Assembly (NCBI RefSeq): GCF_003951315.1
Contig: NZ_QLJH01000016.1
Span: 1 to 64,000, forward strand
DNA from: Sphingomonas sp. S-NIH.Pt15_0812
GTDB taxonomy: Bacteria; Pseudomonadota; Alphaproteobacteria; Sphingomonadales; Sphingomonadaceae
Direction of reading: 5' to 3'
DNA: 64,000 nt
Below are positions 36,265 to 45,955 of the stretch, piece after piece. The position numbers were made by a program, and so were the translations under genes. The notes under the pieces were generated by a model. That model did not search any database. It saw only the letters and a program-made list of their open reading frames with translations, and was not told the origin of the DNA. Each line of letters starts with the position of its first letter. Position 1 is the first letter of the stretch.

Positions 36265-37797
36265 TCAGGCGCGCTTGCCGTCGAGCAGGCGCGGGGCGCC
36301 GGTCGCACCGTCGCGCAGATCCTCGGGCAGCAGGGCCGGCGCGAGGTTCTGGTAGCTGACCGGCCGCACGAAGCGGTCGATGGCCATGCTGCCGACCGAA
36401 GTGGTGCGACCGTCCGACGTGGCGGGGAAGGGACCGCCATGCACCATCGCATGCGCGACCTCGACACCGGTCGGCCAACCATTGGCCAGGATGCGGCCGG
36501 CCTTGCGCTCCAGCAGCGGCACCAGCTTGGCGGCGAGGTCCATATCCGCCTCGTCCATGTGGAGCGTGGCGGTCAACTGGCCCTCGGCTGCCCGCAGCAC
36601 CGCCATCACCTCGTCCTCGTCGCGGCAGCGGACCAGCAGCGAGGATGCACCAAACACCTCGTGACCCAGCGCCGCATCGGCCAGGAACGCCTCGGCCGTG
36701 GTGGCGAAGAAACTGGCCTGGCCCTGGGCCACGCCTTCGCCGACCTTGCCGCGCGCGATCGTCTCGACCGCATTATGGCCGGCCAGCGCCTCGGCGCCGC
36801 GCGAATAGGCGGCGTGGATGCCCTGGGTCAGCATGGTCGCGGCCGGTGCGTCGGTCAGCGCGGTGCGCGCCGCCTCGACGAACGCATCGAGCCCTTCGCC
36901 CTCGATCGCGAGGAGCAGGCCGGGATTGGTGCAGAACTGGCCCGCGCCCATGGTCAGCGAGCCGACGAATGCGGTGCCCAATGCGGCGCCGCGGGCCGCC
37001 AGCGCATGGGGCAGCAGCACGACCGGGTTGATACTCGACATCTCGGCATAGACGGGGATCGGCACCTCGCGCGCCTGCGCCAGGGTGACGAGCGCGAGGC
37101 CCCCGGCGCGCGAGCCGGTGAAGCCGACCGCCTGGATGCGCGGATCGCGGACCAGCGCCGCGCCCAGATCGTTGCCGGGACCGACCAGATGGCCGAACAC
37201 GCCGGCCGGCAGGCCGGACGCCTCGACCGCGCGGGCGATCGCACCGGCGACCAGGGCGCCGGTCTGCGGATGCGCGGGATGGCCCTTCACCACCACCGGG
37301 CAGCCGGCGGCGAGCGCCGATGCCGTGTCGCCGCCGGCGGTCGAGAAGGCGAGCGGGAAGTTGGACGCGCCGAACACCGCGACCGGACCGACCGGCACCT
37401 TGCGCAGGCGCAGGTCGGGGCGCGGCAGGGGCTGGCGATCGGGCAGCGCCGGATCGACGCGCAGGTCGAGATAGGCGCCGTCGCGCAACACGGTCGCGAA
37501 CAGCTTGAGCTGGCCGACCGTGCGGCCCCGCTCGCCCTCCAGCCGGGCGCGGGGCAGGCCGCTCTCGCGCATCGCCGTCTCGATCAGCGTGTCGCCGATC
37601 GCGACGATCTCCTCGCCGATCCGGTCGAGGAAGGCGGCGCGCGCCTCGCGGCTGGTGGCGCGATAGGCGTCGAACGCCGCTTCGGCGGCGGCGGCGGCCG
37701 ATTCAACATCGGCCAGGCCATGGACCGCGATCGGATCGCCGATGGTCGCGCCGCTGACGGCATCGATCGAATGGAAGGGGGTGGCGGAATCGCTCAT
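36265..37797 (-). CDS. 2,5-dioxovalerate (alpha-ketoglutarate semialdehyde) dehydrogenase
   Basis: 510 residues from ATG at 37795-37797 with GGAG 9 bases upstream. Aldehyde dehydrogenase fold: [34 protein letters not shown] (cofactor binding), [17 protein letters not shown] with the catalytic glutamate region, and [11 protein letters not shown] with the nucleophilic cysteine. The FGASNFP form is typical of the NADP-linked type III alpha-ketoglutarate semialdehyde dehydrogenases of pentonate/glucarate pathways. It diverges from the sugar-acid dehydratase gene, consistent with one catabolic unit. Confidence 0.87.
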   Translation of the reverse strand: MSDSATPFHSIDAVSGATIGDPIAVHGLADVESAAAAAEAAFDAYRATSREARAAFLDRIGEEIVAIGDTLIETAMRESGLPRARLEGERGRTVGQLKLFATVLRDGAYLDLRVDPALPDRQPLPRPDLRLRKVPVGPVAVFGASNFPLAFSTAGGDTASALAAGCPVVVKGHPAHPQTGALVAGAIARAVEASGLPAGVFGHLVGPGNDLGAALVRDPRIQAVGFTGSRAGGLALVTLAQAREVPIPVYAEMSSINPVVLLPHALAARGAALGTAFVGSLTMGAGQFCTNPGLLLAIEGEGLDAFVEAARTALTDAPAATMLTQGIHAAYSRGAEALAGHNAVETIARGKVGEGVAQGQASFFATTAEAFLADAALGHEVFGASSLLVRCRDEDEVMAVLRAAEGQLTATLHMDEADMDLAAKLVPLLERKAGRILANGWPTGVEVAHAMVHGGPFPATSDGRTTSVGSMAIDRFVRPVSYQNLAPALLPEDLRDGATGAPRLLDGKRA

Positions 37798-37907
37798 GGG
37801 AATCTCCAATAACTCCGACTGATGCCGGGCGTCCGGGGCCGGGGCGACAGGCATGTCGTCTCGGAACCGGCTGGCTCTACGAAACCGGGATACGACCGTA
37901 AACCGGC

Positions 37908-37936
37908 TTGTCTGTCATATAATTGTCGGACTATAG
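37908..37936 (+). promoter_or_regulatory. candidate promoter/operator of sugar-acid catabolism genes
   Basis: In the 187-bp divergent gap, a consensus TATAAT lies at 37918-37923, flanked by direct TTGTC copies at 37908-37912 and 37923-37927. The -35 position has no good match, suggesting an activator or a repressor site. No regulator gene is adjacent. Confidence 0.4.
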
Positions 37937-37984
37937 ATTACACCATCTTCCACGCCCTCGGCGCTTATTGGACCTGACAGGCTT

Positions 37985-39781
37985 ATGACCGACACGCCCG
38001 CTCCCCGGCTTCGTTCCCGTGCGTGGTTCGACAATCCCGCCAATATCGACATGACGGCGCTGTACCTGGAGCGGTACCTGAACTTCGGCCTGTCGCTGGA
38101 CGAGCTGCGGTCGGGCAAGCCGATCATCGGCATCGCCCAGACCGGCAGCGACCTCAGCCCCTGCAACCGCCACCATCTGGTGCTGGCCGAGCGGGTGCGC
38201 GAGGGCGTGCGTGAAGCGGGCGGCATCGTGCTGGAATTCCCGGTCCATCCGATCCAGGAGACCGGCAAGCGCCCGACCGCCGGCCTGGACCGCAACCTGG
38301 CCTATCTGGGCCTGGTCGAGACGCTTTACGGCTATCCGCTCGACGGCGTGGTGCTGACGATCGGTTGCGACAAGACGACCCCGGCCTGTCTGATGGCGGC
38401 GGCGACGGTCAATATCCCGACGATCGCCCTGTCGGTCGGGCCGATGCTGAACGGCTGGCACAAGGGCGAGCGGACCGGCTCGGGCACCATCGTGTGGAAG
38501 GCGCGCCAGATGCTGGCGGCGGGCGAGATCGACGATGCGGAGTTCATCCGCCTGGTCGCCAGCTCCGCGCCGTCGACCGGCTATTGCAACACCATGGGCA
38601 CGGCGACGACGATGAACTCGCTGGCCGAGGCGCTGGGGATGCAGTTGCCCGGTTCGGCGGCGATCCCGGCACCCTATCGAGACCGCCAGGAGATTTCCTA
38701 CCTGACCGGCAAGCGCATCGTCGAGATGGTGGCGGAGGATCTGAAGCCGTCCGACATCCTGACCAAGCCGGCCTTCCACAACGCGATCCGCGTCAACTCC
38801 GCGATCGGCGGTTCGACCAACGCGCCGATCCACCTCGCGGCGATCGCGCGCCATATCGGCGTCGACCTGCCGATCAAGGATTGGGAGACCGAGGGGCACA
38901 AGGTGCCGCTGCTCGTCAACCTGCAGCCGGCCGGCGAATATCTGGGCGAGGATTTCTACCGTGCGGGCGGCGTGCCGGCGGTGGTCAGCCAGTTGATGCA
39001 GCATGGCCTGATCCATGAGGATGCGCTGACCGTCAACGGCCGCACCATGGGCGACAATTGTCGCGACGTCGACATCGAGGACGAGAAGGTCATCCGTCCC
39101 TATGACACGCCGCTGAAGGAGGATGCCGGCTTCATCGTGCTGTCGGGCAATCTGTTCGACGCGGCGGTGATGAAGACCAGCGTGATCGGTCCCGAGTTCC
39201 GCGACCGCTATCTGAGCGACCCCAACGACCCCGAAGCGTTCGAGGGGCCGGCGGTCGTGTTCGACGGGCCGGAGGACTATCATGCGCGGATCGACGATCC
39301 GTCGGTCGGCATCACGCCGGAGACGCTGCTGTTCATGCGCGGCGCCGGACCGATCGGTTATCCGGGGGCGGCGGAGGTCGTGAACATGCGGCCGCCGGCG
39401 TACCTCATCACCGAGGGCATCCATGCGCTGCCCTGCATCGGCGACGGCCGCCAGTCGGGCACCAGCGGCTCGCCGTCGATCCTGAACGCGAGCCCGGAAG
39501 CGGCGGCGATGGGTGGCCTGGCGCTGCTCAAGACCGGCGACCGGGTGCGCATCGACCTGCGCGCCGGCACCGCCAACGTCCTGATCCCCGACGCGGAGCT
39601 GGCCGAGCGCCGGGCGGCGCTGGAGGCGGCGGGCGGCTATGCCTATCCGGCCTCCCAGACCCCGTGGCAGGAGATCCAGCGATCGGTGGTCGGCCAGATG
39701 AACACCGGCGCGATCCTGGAGGGTGCGGAGAAGTACCAGCGCATCGCCCAGACCATGGGTCTGCCCCGCGACAACCATTAA
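37985..39781 (+). CDS. IlvD/Edd family sugar-acid dehydratase
   Basis: 598 residues. Cluster and substrate motifs of the IlvD/Edd family: [52 protein letters not shown] and [14 protein letters not shown]. The sequence is closest in style to D-xylonate, L-arabinonate and galactonate dehydratases rather than dihydroxyacid dehydratase. The product would be a 2-keto-3-deoxy acid. Neighbours offer two exits: oxidation of the pentose-derived semialdehyde or phosphorylation and aldol cleavage through DgoK/DgoA. Substrate is inferred. Confidence 0.88.
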   Translation: MTDTPAPRLRSRAWFDNPANIDMTALYLERYLNFGLSLDELRSGKPIIGIAQTGSDLSPCNRHHLVLAERVREGVREAGGIVLEFPVHPIQETGKRPTAGLDRNLAYLGLVETLYGYPLDGVVLTIGCDKTTPACLMAAATVNIPTIALSVGPMLNGWHKGERTGSGTIVWKARQMLAAGEIDDAEFIRLVASSAPSTGYCNTMGTATTMNSLAEALGMQLPGSAAIPAPYRDRQEISYLTGKRIVEMVAEDLKPSDILTKPAFHNAIRVNSAIGGSTNAPIHLAAIARHIGVDLPIKDWETEGHKVPLLVNLQPAGEYLGEDFYRAGGVPAVVSQLMQHGLIHEDALTVNGRTMGDNCRDVDIEDEKVIRPYDTPLKEDAGFIVLSGNLFDAAVMKTSVIGPEFRDRYLSDPNDPEAFEGPAVVFDGPEDYHARIDDPSVGITPETLLFMRGAGPIGYPGAAEVVNMRPPAYLITEGIHALPCIGDGRQSGTSGSPSILNASPEAAAMGGLALLKTGDRVRIDLRAGTANVLIPDAELAERRAALEAAGGYAYPASQTPWQEIQRSVVGQMNTGAILEGAEKYQRIAQTMGLPRDNH

Positions 39782-39789
39782 GGCGCAAA

Positions 39790-39827
39790 CGGACGGTGGC
39801 GGCTCGCATCGCGAGCGCCGCCGTCCG
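39790..39827 (+). other. stable intercistronic hairpin
   Basis: Starting 9 bp after the dehydratase stop, CGGACGG-t-GGCG (39790-39801) pairs with CGCC-g-CCGTCCG (39816-39827, one G-U pair), and CTCGC/GCGAG closes it with a 1-base bulge and 3-base loop. There is no T-run. It may end or stabilise the dehydratase transcript before the lactonase gene. Confidence 0.6.
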
Positions 39828-39912
39828 CAATCCGGGGCTCCGTCTCTCGCGGGATCACGGAAGAAGCTGTACAGGCCGCGACATGCAAGGCGGTCGAGAG
39901 GATGAGGGCAGG

Positions 39913-40782
39913 ATGACGGTGCGCAATGTCTGGTCGCTGGGTGCGACGCTGGGCGAGGGGCCGGTCTGGGATGCGCGCGACGCCGCGCTATGGTTCGTCG
40001 ATATCAAGCAGCACCGGGTCCATCGCTTCGATCCCGCCGGCGGCGAGACGCGCAGCTTCGACGCGCCGGGCCAGGTCGGCTGGGTGTTGCCGGCGGCGGA
40101 TGGCGGCTTCCTGGCGGGTTTGCAGACCGGCCTGCACCGCTTCGATCCTAAGAGCGGTGCGTTCACGCTGCTGACGGCGGTTGAGCCGGACCGGCCGGGC
40201 AACCGCCTGAACGACGCCACCGTCGCGGCGGACGGCGCGGTGTGGTTCGGCTCGATGGACGATGGCGAGACCGACGTGACCGGGCAGGTCTATCGCTTCC
40301 ATGCCGGCACGCTGACGACCAGCACCATCCCGCCGGTGGTCATCACCAACGGTCCGGCGGTGTCGCCGGATGGCGGCACGCTCTATCATGTCGATACGCT
40401 CGGCCACACGATCCATGCGGTCCCGGTCGATGGCGCGACCACCGGCACGCCGCGCCCGTTCGCGACGATCGATGCGGCGGACGGCTATCCCGATGGCGTG
40501 ACCGTCGATGCGGAGGGGGGCGTCTGGGTCGGCCTATGGGGTGGCTGGTCGGCGCGCCGCTATGCGCCGGATGGGACGCTGGACCGGATCGTGCGTTTCC
40601 CGGTCGCCAACATCACCAAGGTGGCGTTCGGCGGCGACGACCTGCGCACCGGTTTCGCGACCAGCGCGAGCAAGGGCCTGTCCGACGAGGATCGCGCCGC
40701 CCAGCCCGAGGCCGGCAGCCTGTTCGCCTTCGACGTGGACGTGCCGGGCCGCGTCCTGCCGCTTGCTAGGATCGAGGGCTGA
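39913..40782 (+). CDS. SMP-30/gluconolactonase family sugar lactonase
   Basis: 289 residues from ATG 39913. Six-bladed beta-propeller of the SMP-30 type: LGEGPVWDARDAALWFVD (metal-ligand glutamate), NRLNDATVAADGAVWFGSMDD (asparagine ligand), DGYPDGVTVDAEGGVWVGLWGGW (aspartate ligand). It hydrolyses an aldonolactone to the acid used by the dehydratase. An ATG 30 bp upstream is an alternative start. The sugar 1-dehydrogenase expected before it is not in the window. Confidence 0.88.
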   Translation: MTVRNVWSLGATLGEGPVWDARDAALWFVDIKQHRVHRFDPAGGETRSFDAPGQVGWVLPAADGGFLAGLQTGLHRFDPKSGAFTLLTAVEPDRPGNRLNDATVAADGAVWFGSMDDGETDVTGQVYRFHAGTLTTSTIPPVVITNGPAVSPDGGTLYHVDTLGHTIHAVPVDGATTGTPRPFATIDAADGYPDGVTVDAEGGVWVGLWGGWSARRYAPDGTLDRIVRFPVANITKVAFGGDDLRTGFATSASKGLSDEDRAAQPEAGSLFAFDVDVPGRVLPLARIEG

Positions 40783-40838
40783 TCCAGGGGGCGGTGTCGT
40801 CAATCGCGATTGCGAACCGCCCCTCCCGCGTTGGCGGT

Positions 40839-40858
40839 GCTCCTGCGGAGGCAGGAGC
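40839..40858. repeat. short hairpin repeat
   Basis: GCTCCTGC (40839-40846) and GCAGGAGC (40851-40858) flank GGAG. It sits after the lactonase gene and before the convergent diguanylate cyclase gene. Hairpins of this CTCCTGC type followed by CCAGGG are familiar as dispersed intergenic repeats in sphingomonads; other copies are not in this window. Confidence 0.5.
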
Positions 40859-40961
40859 CCAGGGTTATGTGCTTCATAAGTCGTTGTCGCGTTTGGCCCT
40901 TGGCTCTTGCATGCGCGAGAGCTCAAGTCTTCCTAAGCTCATGCGCCCGCCGGTGATCGGG

Positions 40962-42191
40962 TCAAATCGCCTCCGTCAGGCCGGACGGCGGGACCAGTTC
41001 GGCTTTGGCGGCGATCGGGGAAGGGCGGGCTATCGCTGCCATGTCACTGATGGGCTGGGGCGGTGTCGGTTCGGTACGCGCGACATGGGCGCGGATGCCA
41101 CCACCCGCCCGCTTGACCCCATAGGACTGGGTATCGGCGCGCTGGCTCAGTTCGTCGAGCGCGGTAGCCGTCAGACGGCCGGTCGCATAGCCGAGACTGA
41201 GGCCGACGCTGACCGGGGCGCCGCAATCGATGTCGCAGGGCCGGGTCAGGGCATGATGGATGGCCTGGGCCAGGTGCGTGGTCGCGTCGCCGCCTGCCGG
41301 TTGAAGCAGGACGAACTCGTCGCCGCCGATGCGGGCGGCGACCGTGCCCGCCGGGACAGTGGCCTGGATGCGCTTCGCCAGGAGCGCGAGCAGTCGGTCG
41401 CCCGCCAGATGCCCGAACGCGTCGTTGACCGCCTTGAACCCATCGAGATCGAAGGCATGGACAGTGATCGTGCGATGCCCCTGAGCGTCCTCTAGCGCGA
41501 GCATCGTTTCGAACGCCTCGCGCAGGCCGAAGCGGTTGAACAGGCCGGTCAGTGGGTCCCTGCGGGCGAGCGTTTCCATCTCGAGCCGCAAGGTGACCGC
41601 CCGACGCGCCGTTTCATAGACGTAGGCGATGCTCTGAAGCCCTGCGAAAAGAAAGATGATATAGACCGCTGCGACGATACGGTGCTCCGTGTCCAGAAGC
41701 GCCAAGGCCGCGGCGCTCGGAATGCCGGCGCTCATGATGGTGGCGACCGCGATGAAGGGCCGGATCGACACGCGGGAGATCACGCCCGCCGCATAACCAT
41801 AGGCGATGCAGACCGGCACCAAGTCGAGCGCGACCTTCGGTAGGCCGAAGATGACCGCCGAATAGAAACCTAGCGAAAGGCCCACGGCGACCGCCGTCAC
41901 CGCATGAAGTGCTTCGACCCGGCGCACGATGCGGAGGGATGCATTGCGATAGGCTTTATGATGGCGCTGGTGATGCAGGATCGTCGCGATCCTGATGAGG
42001 GACGCGCTCACGCCGGTGACGGTGGCGGCCAGCATGAACGGGTCGGGGACGAGCGACAGGATATAGGAGCCCGTCGACAGGATCAGCCCACACAGGATAA
42101 TCATCGGCGTGAGGTTGGCCGACAGCCCCTCGACAAGCTCCCGATAGACCGGCTCGGGTTCGTCCAACCGCAGGATTGCGCGCACTTCCAT
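40962..42191 (-). CDS. membrane-bound diguanylate cyclase (GGDEF)
   Basis: 409 residues. About six membrane segments fill the first 200 residues (for example MIILCGLILSTGSYILSLV and AVAVGLSLGFYSAVIFGL). The C-terminal GGDEF domain has RRDPLTGLFNRFGL, FDLDGFKAVND and ARIGGDEFVLL with the intact catalytic motif. No RxxD product-inhibition site is seen five residues before GGDEF. It would make cyclic di-GMP. The gene is oriented against the sugar-acid genes on both sides and separates lactonase from dgoK. Confidence 0.87.
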   Translation of the reverse strand: MEVRAILRLDEPEPVYRELVEGLSANLTPMIILCGLILSTGSYILSLVPDPFMLAATVTGVSASLIRIATILHHQRHHKAYRNASLRIVRRVEALHAVTAVAVGLSLGFYSAVIFGLPKVALDLVPVCIAYGYAAGVISRVSIRPFIAVATIMSAGIPSAAALALLDTEHRIVAAVYIIFLFAGLQSIAYVYETARRAVTLRLEMETLARRDPLTGLFNRFGLREAFETMLALEDAQGHRTITVHAFDLDGFKAVNDAFGHLAGDRLLALLAKRIQATVPAGTVAARIGGDEFVLLQPAGGDATTHLAQAIHHALTRPCDIDCGAPVSVGLSLGYATGRLTATALDELSQRADTQSYGVKRAGGGIRAHVARTEPTPPQPISDMAAIARPSPIAAKAELVPPSGLTEAI

Positions 42192-42272
42192 CTCTCCGCC
42201 ATCGGACGATCGTCTATAGTATTGAATTATCCTATAGCAGGTGAATGCGTTGGGTTAACATGTTCCGACGGA

Positions 42273-42290
42273 CACCTTCCCGGGAAGGTG
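42273..42290. repeat. perfect 18-bp palindrome, dispersed repeat
   Basis: CACCTTCCCGGGAAGGTG is fully self-complementary. It resembles the sufB-sufC palindrome (CACCTCCCC/GGGGAGGTG). It lies in the 268-bp gap between the diguanylate cyclase gene and dgoK, where I see no gene. Confidence 0.65.
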
Positions 42291-42459
42291 CCGATGGCGT
42301 CATCTCGACACGCGCCCGGCCAGGATGCGGCCCTGATCGCGCAAGACGGCTAGCCGCTGGCATGCGGCCATTGATCGTATAAATCTGTCCGCTGGCCATG
42401 GCGCTCGCCGTCGTCGCGGTCTAGACGGCCTCTAGGTAAGAGAGGAAAGCACCCGGACC

Positions 42460-43335
42460 ATGGCCAGCGGACCGTTCATCGCCGTCGATTGGGGGACGAC
42501 CAACCGGCGTGCCTGGCGGATCGAGGACGGCGTCGTCACCGCGCGGGAGCGCGACGGGAGGGGCGTCACCTCGGTGCCGGCCGATGGCTGGGACGCGGAA
42601 GTGGCGGGACTGCGTGCGCGGCTGGGCGATCATCCGATGCTGCTGGCGGGCATGGTTGGCTCGACCATCGGCTGGCGCGAGGCGGCCTATGTGCCTGCTC
42701 CCGCCGGACTGGAGGACCTCGCCACCCATTGGCTGGCGGTCGACGCCCGCACGGTGATCGTGCCGGGCCTGTCGACGGTGGCCGGCGGCCGTGGCGATGT
42801 GATGCGCGGCGAGGAGGTGCAATTGCTGGGCGCGGTCGCGGCCGGGCTGACGCCGGGCGACGCTGTGCTTTGCCAGCCGGGTACGCATTGCAAATGGGCG
42901 ACGATGCGGGACGGCCGGGTCGATGGCTTCGTCACCGCGATGACCGGCGAGCTGTTCGCCCTGTTGCGCGGCGGTGGCATCCTCGCCGCGCAGCTGACGG
43001 GCGAGGTGGTGGCCGGCGCGGCGTTCGAGGCGGGCGTGGCGGAGGGACGCAGGCGCGACCTGCCCGCCGCCCTGTTCGGCATCCGCACGGCCAAGCTGCT
43101 CGGCCTGCGCGACGATCACGATGCACCCTCCTATGCCAGCGGGCTGCTGATCGGCGCGGATGTCGCCGCGCACCTGGCCGAGACGCCGGGCGCGATCGTC
43201 CATGTTCTGGCCGACCCGGTAATGGGCGGCCTCTATGCCTCCGCGATCCGGATATGCGGCGGCACGGCGGTGGTGGTCGACAGCCATGCCGCCTTCATCG
43301 CGGGGATCACCCGCCTCGGGAGTTTCCTGCCATGA
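42460..43335 (+). CDS. dgoK: 2-dehydro-3-deoxygalactonokinase
   Basis: 291 residues. FIAVDWGTTNRRAWRI is the ASKHA-type phosphate loop of DgoK; GMVGSTIGWREAAYVPAP, QPGTHCKWATMRDGRVDGF and FVTAMTGELFALL are characteristic of the family. It phosphorylates 2-keto-3-deoxygalactonate at C6 with ATP. Its TGA overlaps the aldolase ATG by four bases (ATGA). Confidence 0.93.
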   Translation: MASGPFIAVDWGTTNRRAWRIEDGVVTARERDGRGVTSVPADGWDAEVAGLRARLGDHPMLLAGMVGSTIGWREAAYVPAPAGLEDLATHWLAVDARTVIVPGLSTVAGGRGDVMRGEEVQLLGAVAAGLTPGDAVLCQPGTHCKWATMRDGRVDGFVTAMTGELFALLRGGGILAAQLTGEVVAGAAFEAGVAEGRRRDLPAALFGIRTAKLLGLRDDHDAPSYASGLLIGADVAAHLAETPGAIVHVLADPVMGGLYASAIRICGGTAVVVDSHAAFIAGITRLGSFLP

Positions 43336-43958
43336 CCGACTTCGCCTCCGCTTTCGCGCGTTGCCCCCTGGTGGCGATCCTGCGCGGCGTCCGCCCCGAT
43401 GAGGTCGAGCCGATCGGCGAGGAACTGGTCGCCGCCGGCTTCACGCTGATCGAGGTGCCGATGAACTCGCCCGAGCCGCTCGACAGCGTCGCACGCCTGG
43501 CCCGGCGTTTTGGTGATGGGGCGATGATCGGCGCGGGCACCGTGCTGGATGTCGAGACGGTCACCCAGGTGCGTGATGCGGGGGGCCGGATGATCATCTC
43601 GCCCAATACCGATGTCGATGTGATCGCGGCGACGGCGGCGGCGGGCATGGCGTCGCTGCCCGGCTATTTCACCCCGTCCGAGGCCTTTGCCGCGCTCAAG
43701 GCGGGGGCTAGCGCGCTCAAGCTCTTCCCCGCCGAGGCCGCCTCGCCGGCCGTGCTGAAGGCGCAGCGCGCGGTGCTGCCGCGATCCGTGCCGGTGCTGG
43801 TGGTCGGCGGCGTCGCGCCCGACACCATGGCGCCGTGGCGCGCGGTGGGGGCGGACGGCTTCGGACTGGGATCGGCCCTGTACAAACCCGGCATGACGGC
43901 GGCCGAGGTCGGGGCGGCTGCGCGCGCCTTTGTGGCGGCGCTCGGCCGATCCGAGTGA
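43332..43958 (+). CDS. dgoA: 2-dehydro-3-deoxy-6-phosphogalactonate aldolase
   Basis: 208 residues from ATG 43332. KDPG/KDPGal aldolase barrel: LVAILRGVRPDE, LIEVPMNSPEPLDS with the catalytic glutamate, GAGTVLD, ISPNTD and ALKLFPAE with the Schiff-base lysine. It cleaves the phosphorylated acid to pyruvate and glyceraldehyde-3-phosphate, completing a De Ley-Doudoroff-type galactose route. The stop overlaps the next GTG start. Confidence 0.92.
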   Translation: MTDFASAFARCPLVAILRGVRPDEVEPIGEELVAAGFTLIEVPMNSPEPLDSVARLARRFGDGAMIGAGTVLDVETVTQVRDAGGRMIISPNTDVDVIAATAAAGMASLPGYFTPSEAFAALKAGASALKLFPAEAASPAVLKAQRAVLPRSVPVLVVGGVAPDTMAPWRAVGADGFGLGSALYKPGMTAAEVGAAARAFVAALGRSE

Positions 43959-44335
43959 CGCGACCGGGCGAGCGGGTGAAGATCTTCTTCGACGGCGGCC
44001 TGCGCCCGGAGGGCATGGAATATGCGTTGGTCTGTCGCGGCGAGCGTCGCGTGCGGCAGGGCCTGGGGCCGGGCACCAGCATGACCGCCGAATGGCTGGC
44101 CCTGCTCGCCGCCACGCACTGGGCGCTGGCGCTTGGCGAGCCGGCGGTGTTGGTCGGCGACTCGGCGGCGGTGATCGCCCAGGCGCGTGGCCGGGTGCCG
44201 GCGCGAGGCGATCACGCGGCGCATCTGGCGGAATGGCGGGCGCTGGTGGCGGATGGACCGAGGCCGGCGCTGCGGCAGGTCAAGCGTGCGCAGAACCTGG
44301 CGGGTATCGCGCTGGACCGCCTGCCGGGGCGGTAG
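43955..44335 (+). CDS. RNase H-fold protein, reverse-transcriptase-like annotation class
   Basis: 126 residues from GTG 43955, overlapping the aldolase stop (GTGA); a second GTG at 43976 (VKIFFDGGLRPEGMEYA) is possible. The order of acids fits an RNase H fold: D in IFFDGG, E in SMTAEWLALLAATHWAL, D in LVGDSAAVI and D in IALDRLPG. Plant- and bacteria-type RNase HI domains of this size may cut RNA-DNA hybrids, but the basic protrusion is absent. Linkage to dgoA looks translational rather than metabolic. Confidence 0.65.
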   Translation: MTRPGERVKIFFDGGLRPEGMEYALVCRGERRVRQGLGPGTSMTAEWLALLAATHWALALGEPAVLVGDSAAVIAQARGRVPARGDHAAHLAEWRALVADGPRPALRQVKRAQNLAGIALDRLPGR

Positions 44336-44372
44336 GCTTCTGGAGCCCGATGACACGACCTTGATGTAGGAT

Positions 44373-44450
44373 CGTCATTGCGAGCGCAGCGAAGCAATCC
44401 AGGGCGTCACGCGCGCGGGCATGGATTGCATCGCTGCGCTCGCAATGACG
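44373..44450. repeat. large inverted repeat with 29-base arms
   Basis: Arms at 44373-44401 and 44422-44450 are inverted copies with one mismatch in 29 positions, around a 20-base centre. Each arm contains CGTCATTGCGAGCGCAGCGA. This CATTGCGAGCG/GCAATGACG element is a known style of dispersed intergenic repeat in sphingomonads and relatives. No gene overlaps it. It could fold into a long RNA hairpin acting as a terminator between the RNase H-like gene and the convergent small membrane protein. Confidence 0.8.
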
Positions 44451-44500
44451 GCTTGGGGCGACCCGCTCTAGCTGGCGCGTTCGGTCGGCTTCAGCCCATG

Positions 44501-44698
44501 TTACGGCAAGGCATTGGCCAGCGCCGCCAGGTCGGCGGCGTTGACCGGCTGCCCCACCGCGTCCGTCACGCCCGCATGGGCCGGCGTCGCCCCGTCACCG
44601 GAGGCGAAGCCGGCGACATCCACCGCCATCCAGATGATCCCCGCCGCCCATAGCAAGGCGAACCAGCGGCTGCGGAAGATGCGGGGCGAGGGGAGCAT
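44501..44698 (-). CDS. small membrane protein, unknown function
   Basis: 65 residues: MLPSPRIFRSRWFALLWAAG, one membrane segment (FALLWAAGIIWMAVDVAGF) and an acidic, alanine-rich tail (NAADLAALANALP). I do not recognise a named family. A GGGGGT stretch lies just before the ATG. Codon use fits the neighbourhood, so a real gene is likely. Confidence 0.6.
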   Translation of the reverse strand: MLPSPRIFRSRWFALLWAAGIIWMAVDVAGFASGDGATPAHAGVTDAVGQPVNAADLAALANALP

Positions 44699-44795
44699 GA
44701 CCCCCGCTATGCGCCGGCGATCCTTGCCAAGGTCTTGACGAAGCCGGGAACGGGCGCGCGGCGATCACCTCGCCACGCGCTTAATCCGCCGGATA

Positions 44796-45857
44796 TTACT
44801 CCGCCGCGACGCCGGACGAGCCGAACATGTCAGTCATCTCGCCGGCCGAGGCATCCTCATTGGCGGGCTTGCTGCTCTTGGCCTTCTGGCGCGTGTCGAA
44901 GGCATCCCACACGTCGTTCCACTGGCCGCGCGTCGCCGCCTTGGAATATTCGGTCGCCCGCGTCTCGAAGAAATTGGCGTGCTCGACGCCGTTCAGCAGC
45001 GGCGTCAGCCAGGGCAGGGGATGCTCGTCGATCATGTAGATCGGCTTCAGGCCGAGCTGGCCCAGACGCCAGTCGGCGATGTAGCGGATATACTTCTTGA
45101 TCTCCTTGGGCGTCATGCCGTTCACCGGGCCCATCTCGAACGCCAGGTCGATGAAGTTATCCTCCAGCCGGATCGTCGTCTGGCAGACATCGGCGATGTC
45201 GTCCTTCACCGCGCGCGTCAGGCACTGGCGCTCCTTGGTGAAGGCATGGAAGAGCTGGATGATCCCCTCGCAATGGAGGCTCTCGTCGCGCACCGACCAG
45301 GTGACGATCTGGCCCATGCCCTTCATCTTGTTGAAGCGCGGGAAGTTCATCAGCATCGCAAAGGAGGCGAAGAGCTGCACGCCCTCGGTGAAGCCGCCGA
45401 ACATCGCCAGCGTGCGGGCGATATCCTCGTCATTGTCGACGCCGAAGCGCTGGAGATAGTCGTGCTTGTCCTTCATCTCCGCATATTCGAGGAAGGCGCC
45501 ATATTCGCTCTCGGGCATGCCGATCGTGTCGAGCAGATGGCTGTAGGCGGCGATGTGCACCGTCTCCATGTTGCTGAAGGCGGTCAGCATCATCTTGATC
45601 TCGGTCGGCTTGAACACCCGGCCATATTTCTCGTGATAGCAGTCCTGCACCTCGACATCCGCCTGGGTGAAGAATCGGAAGATCTGGGTCAGCAGGTTGC
45701 GCTCGTGATCGGACAGCTTCTGTGCCCAATCGCGGCAATCCTCGCCCAGCGGCACCTCTTCGGGCAGCCAGTGGAGCTGCTGCTGGCGCTTCCAGAAATC
45801 GAACGCCCAAGGGTATTCGAACGGCTTGTACTGCTTTGACGCGGCGAGAAGGGACAT
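44796..45857 (-). CDS. nrdB: ribonucleotide reductase class Ia, beta subunit
   Basis: 353 residues. Di-iron helices are visible: VQDCYHEKYG, METVHIAAYSHLLDTIG with the radical-tyrosine region, EGVQLFASFAMLMNF and SVRDESLHCEGI. It supplies the tyrosyl radical for deoxynucleotide synthesis. Its partner nrdA is 3 kb upstream on the same strand (48873-50852) rather than adjacent; oppositely oriented and unrelated envelope genes lie between, so the two subunits need separate promoters. Confidence 0.95.
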   Translation of the reverse strand: MSLLAASKQYKPFEYPWAFDFWKRQQQLHWLPEEVPLGEDCRDWAQKLSDHERNLLTQIFRFFTQADVEVQDCYHEKYGRVFKPTEIKMMLTAFSNMETVHIAAYSHLLDTIGMPESEYGAFLEYAEMKDKHDYLQRFGVDNDEDIARTLAMFGGFTEGVQLFASFAMLMNFPRFNKMKGMGQIVTWSVRDESLHCEGIIQLFHAFTKERQCLTRAVKDDIADVCQTTIRLEDNFIDLAFEMGPVNGMTPKEIKKYIRYIADWRLGQLGLKPIYMIDEHPLPWLTPLLNGVEHANFFETRATEYSKAATRGQWNDVWDAFDTRQKAKSSKPANEDASAGEMTDMFGSSGVAAE

Positions 45858-45955
45858 GGAGAGTTCCTTAATGAAATCAGATGTATGAAATGGAAATGGA
45901 GGCGCTACGCCAGGTGCTCTTGCTGAAAACCGGACGTAGCTTATAGAGTTGCTTC

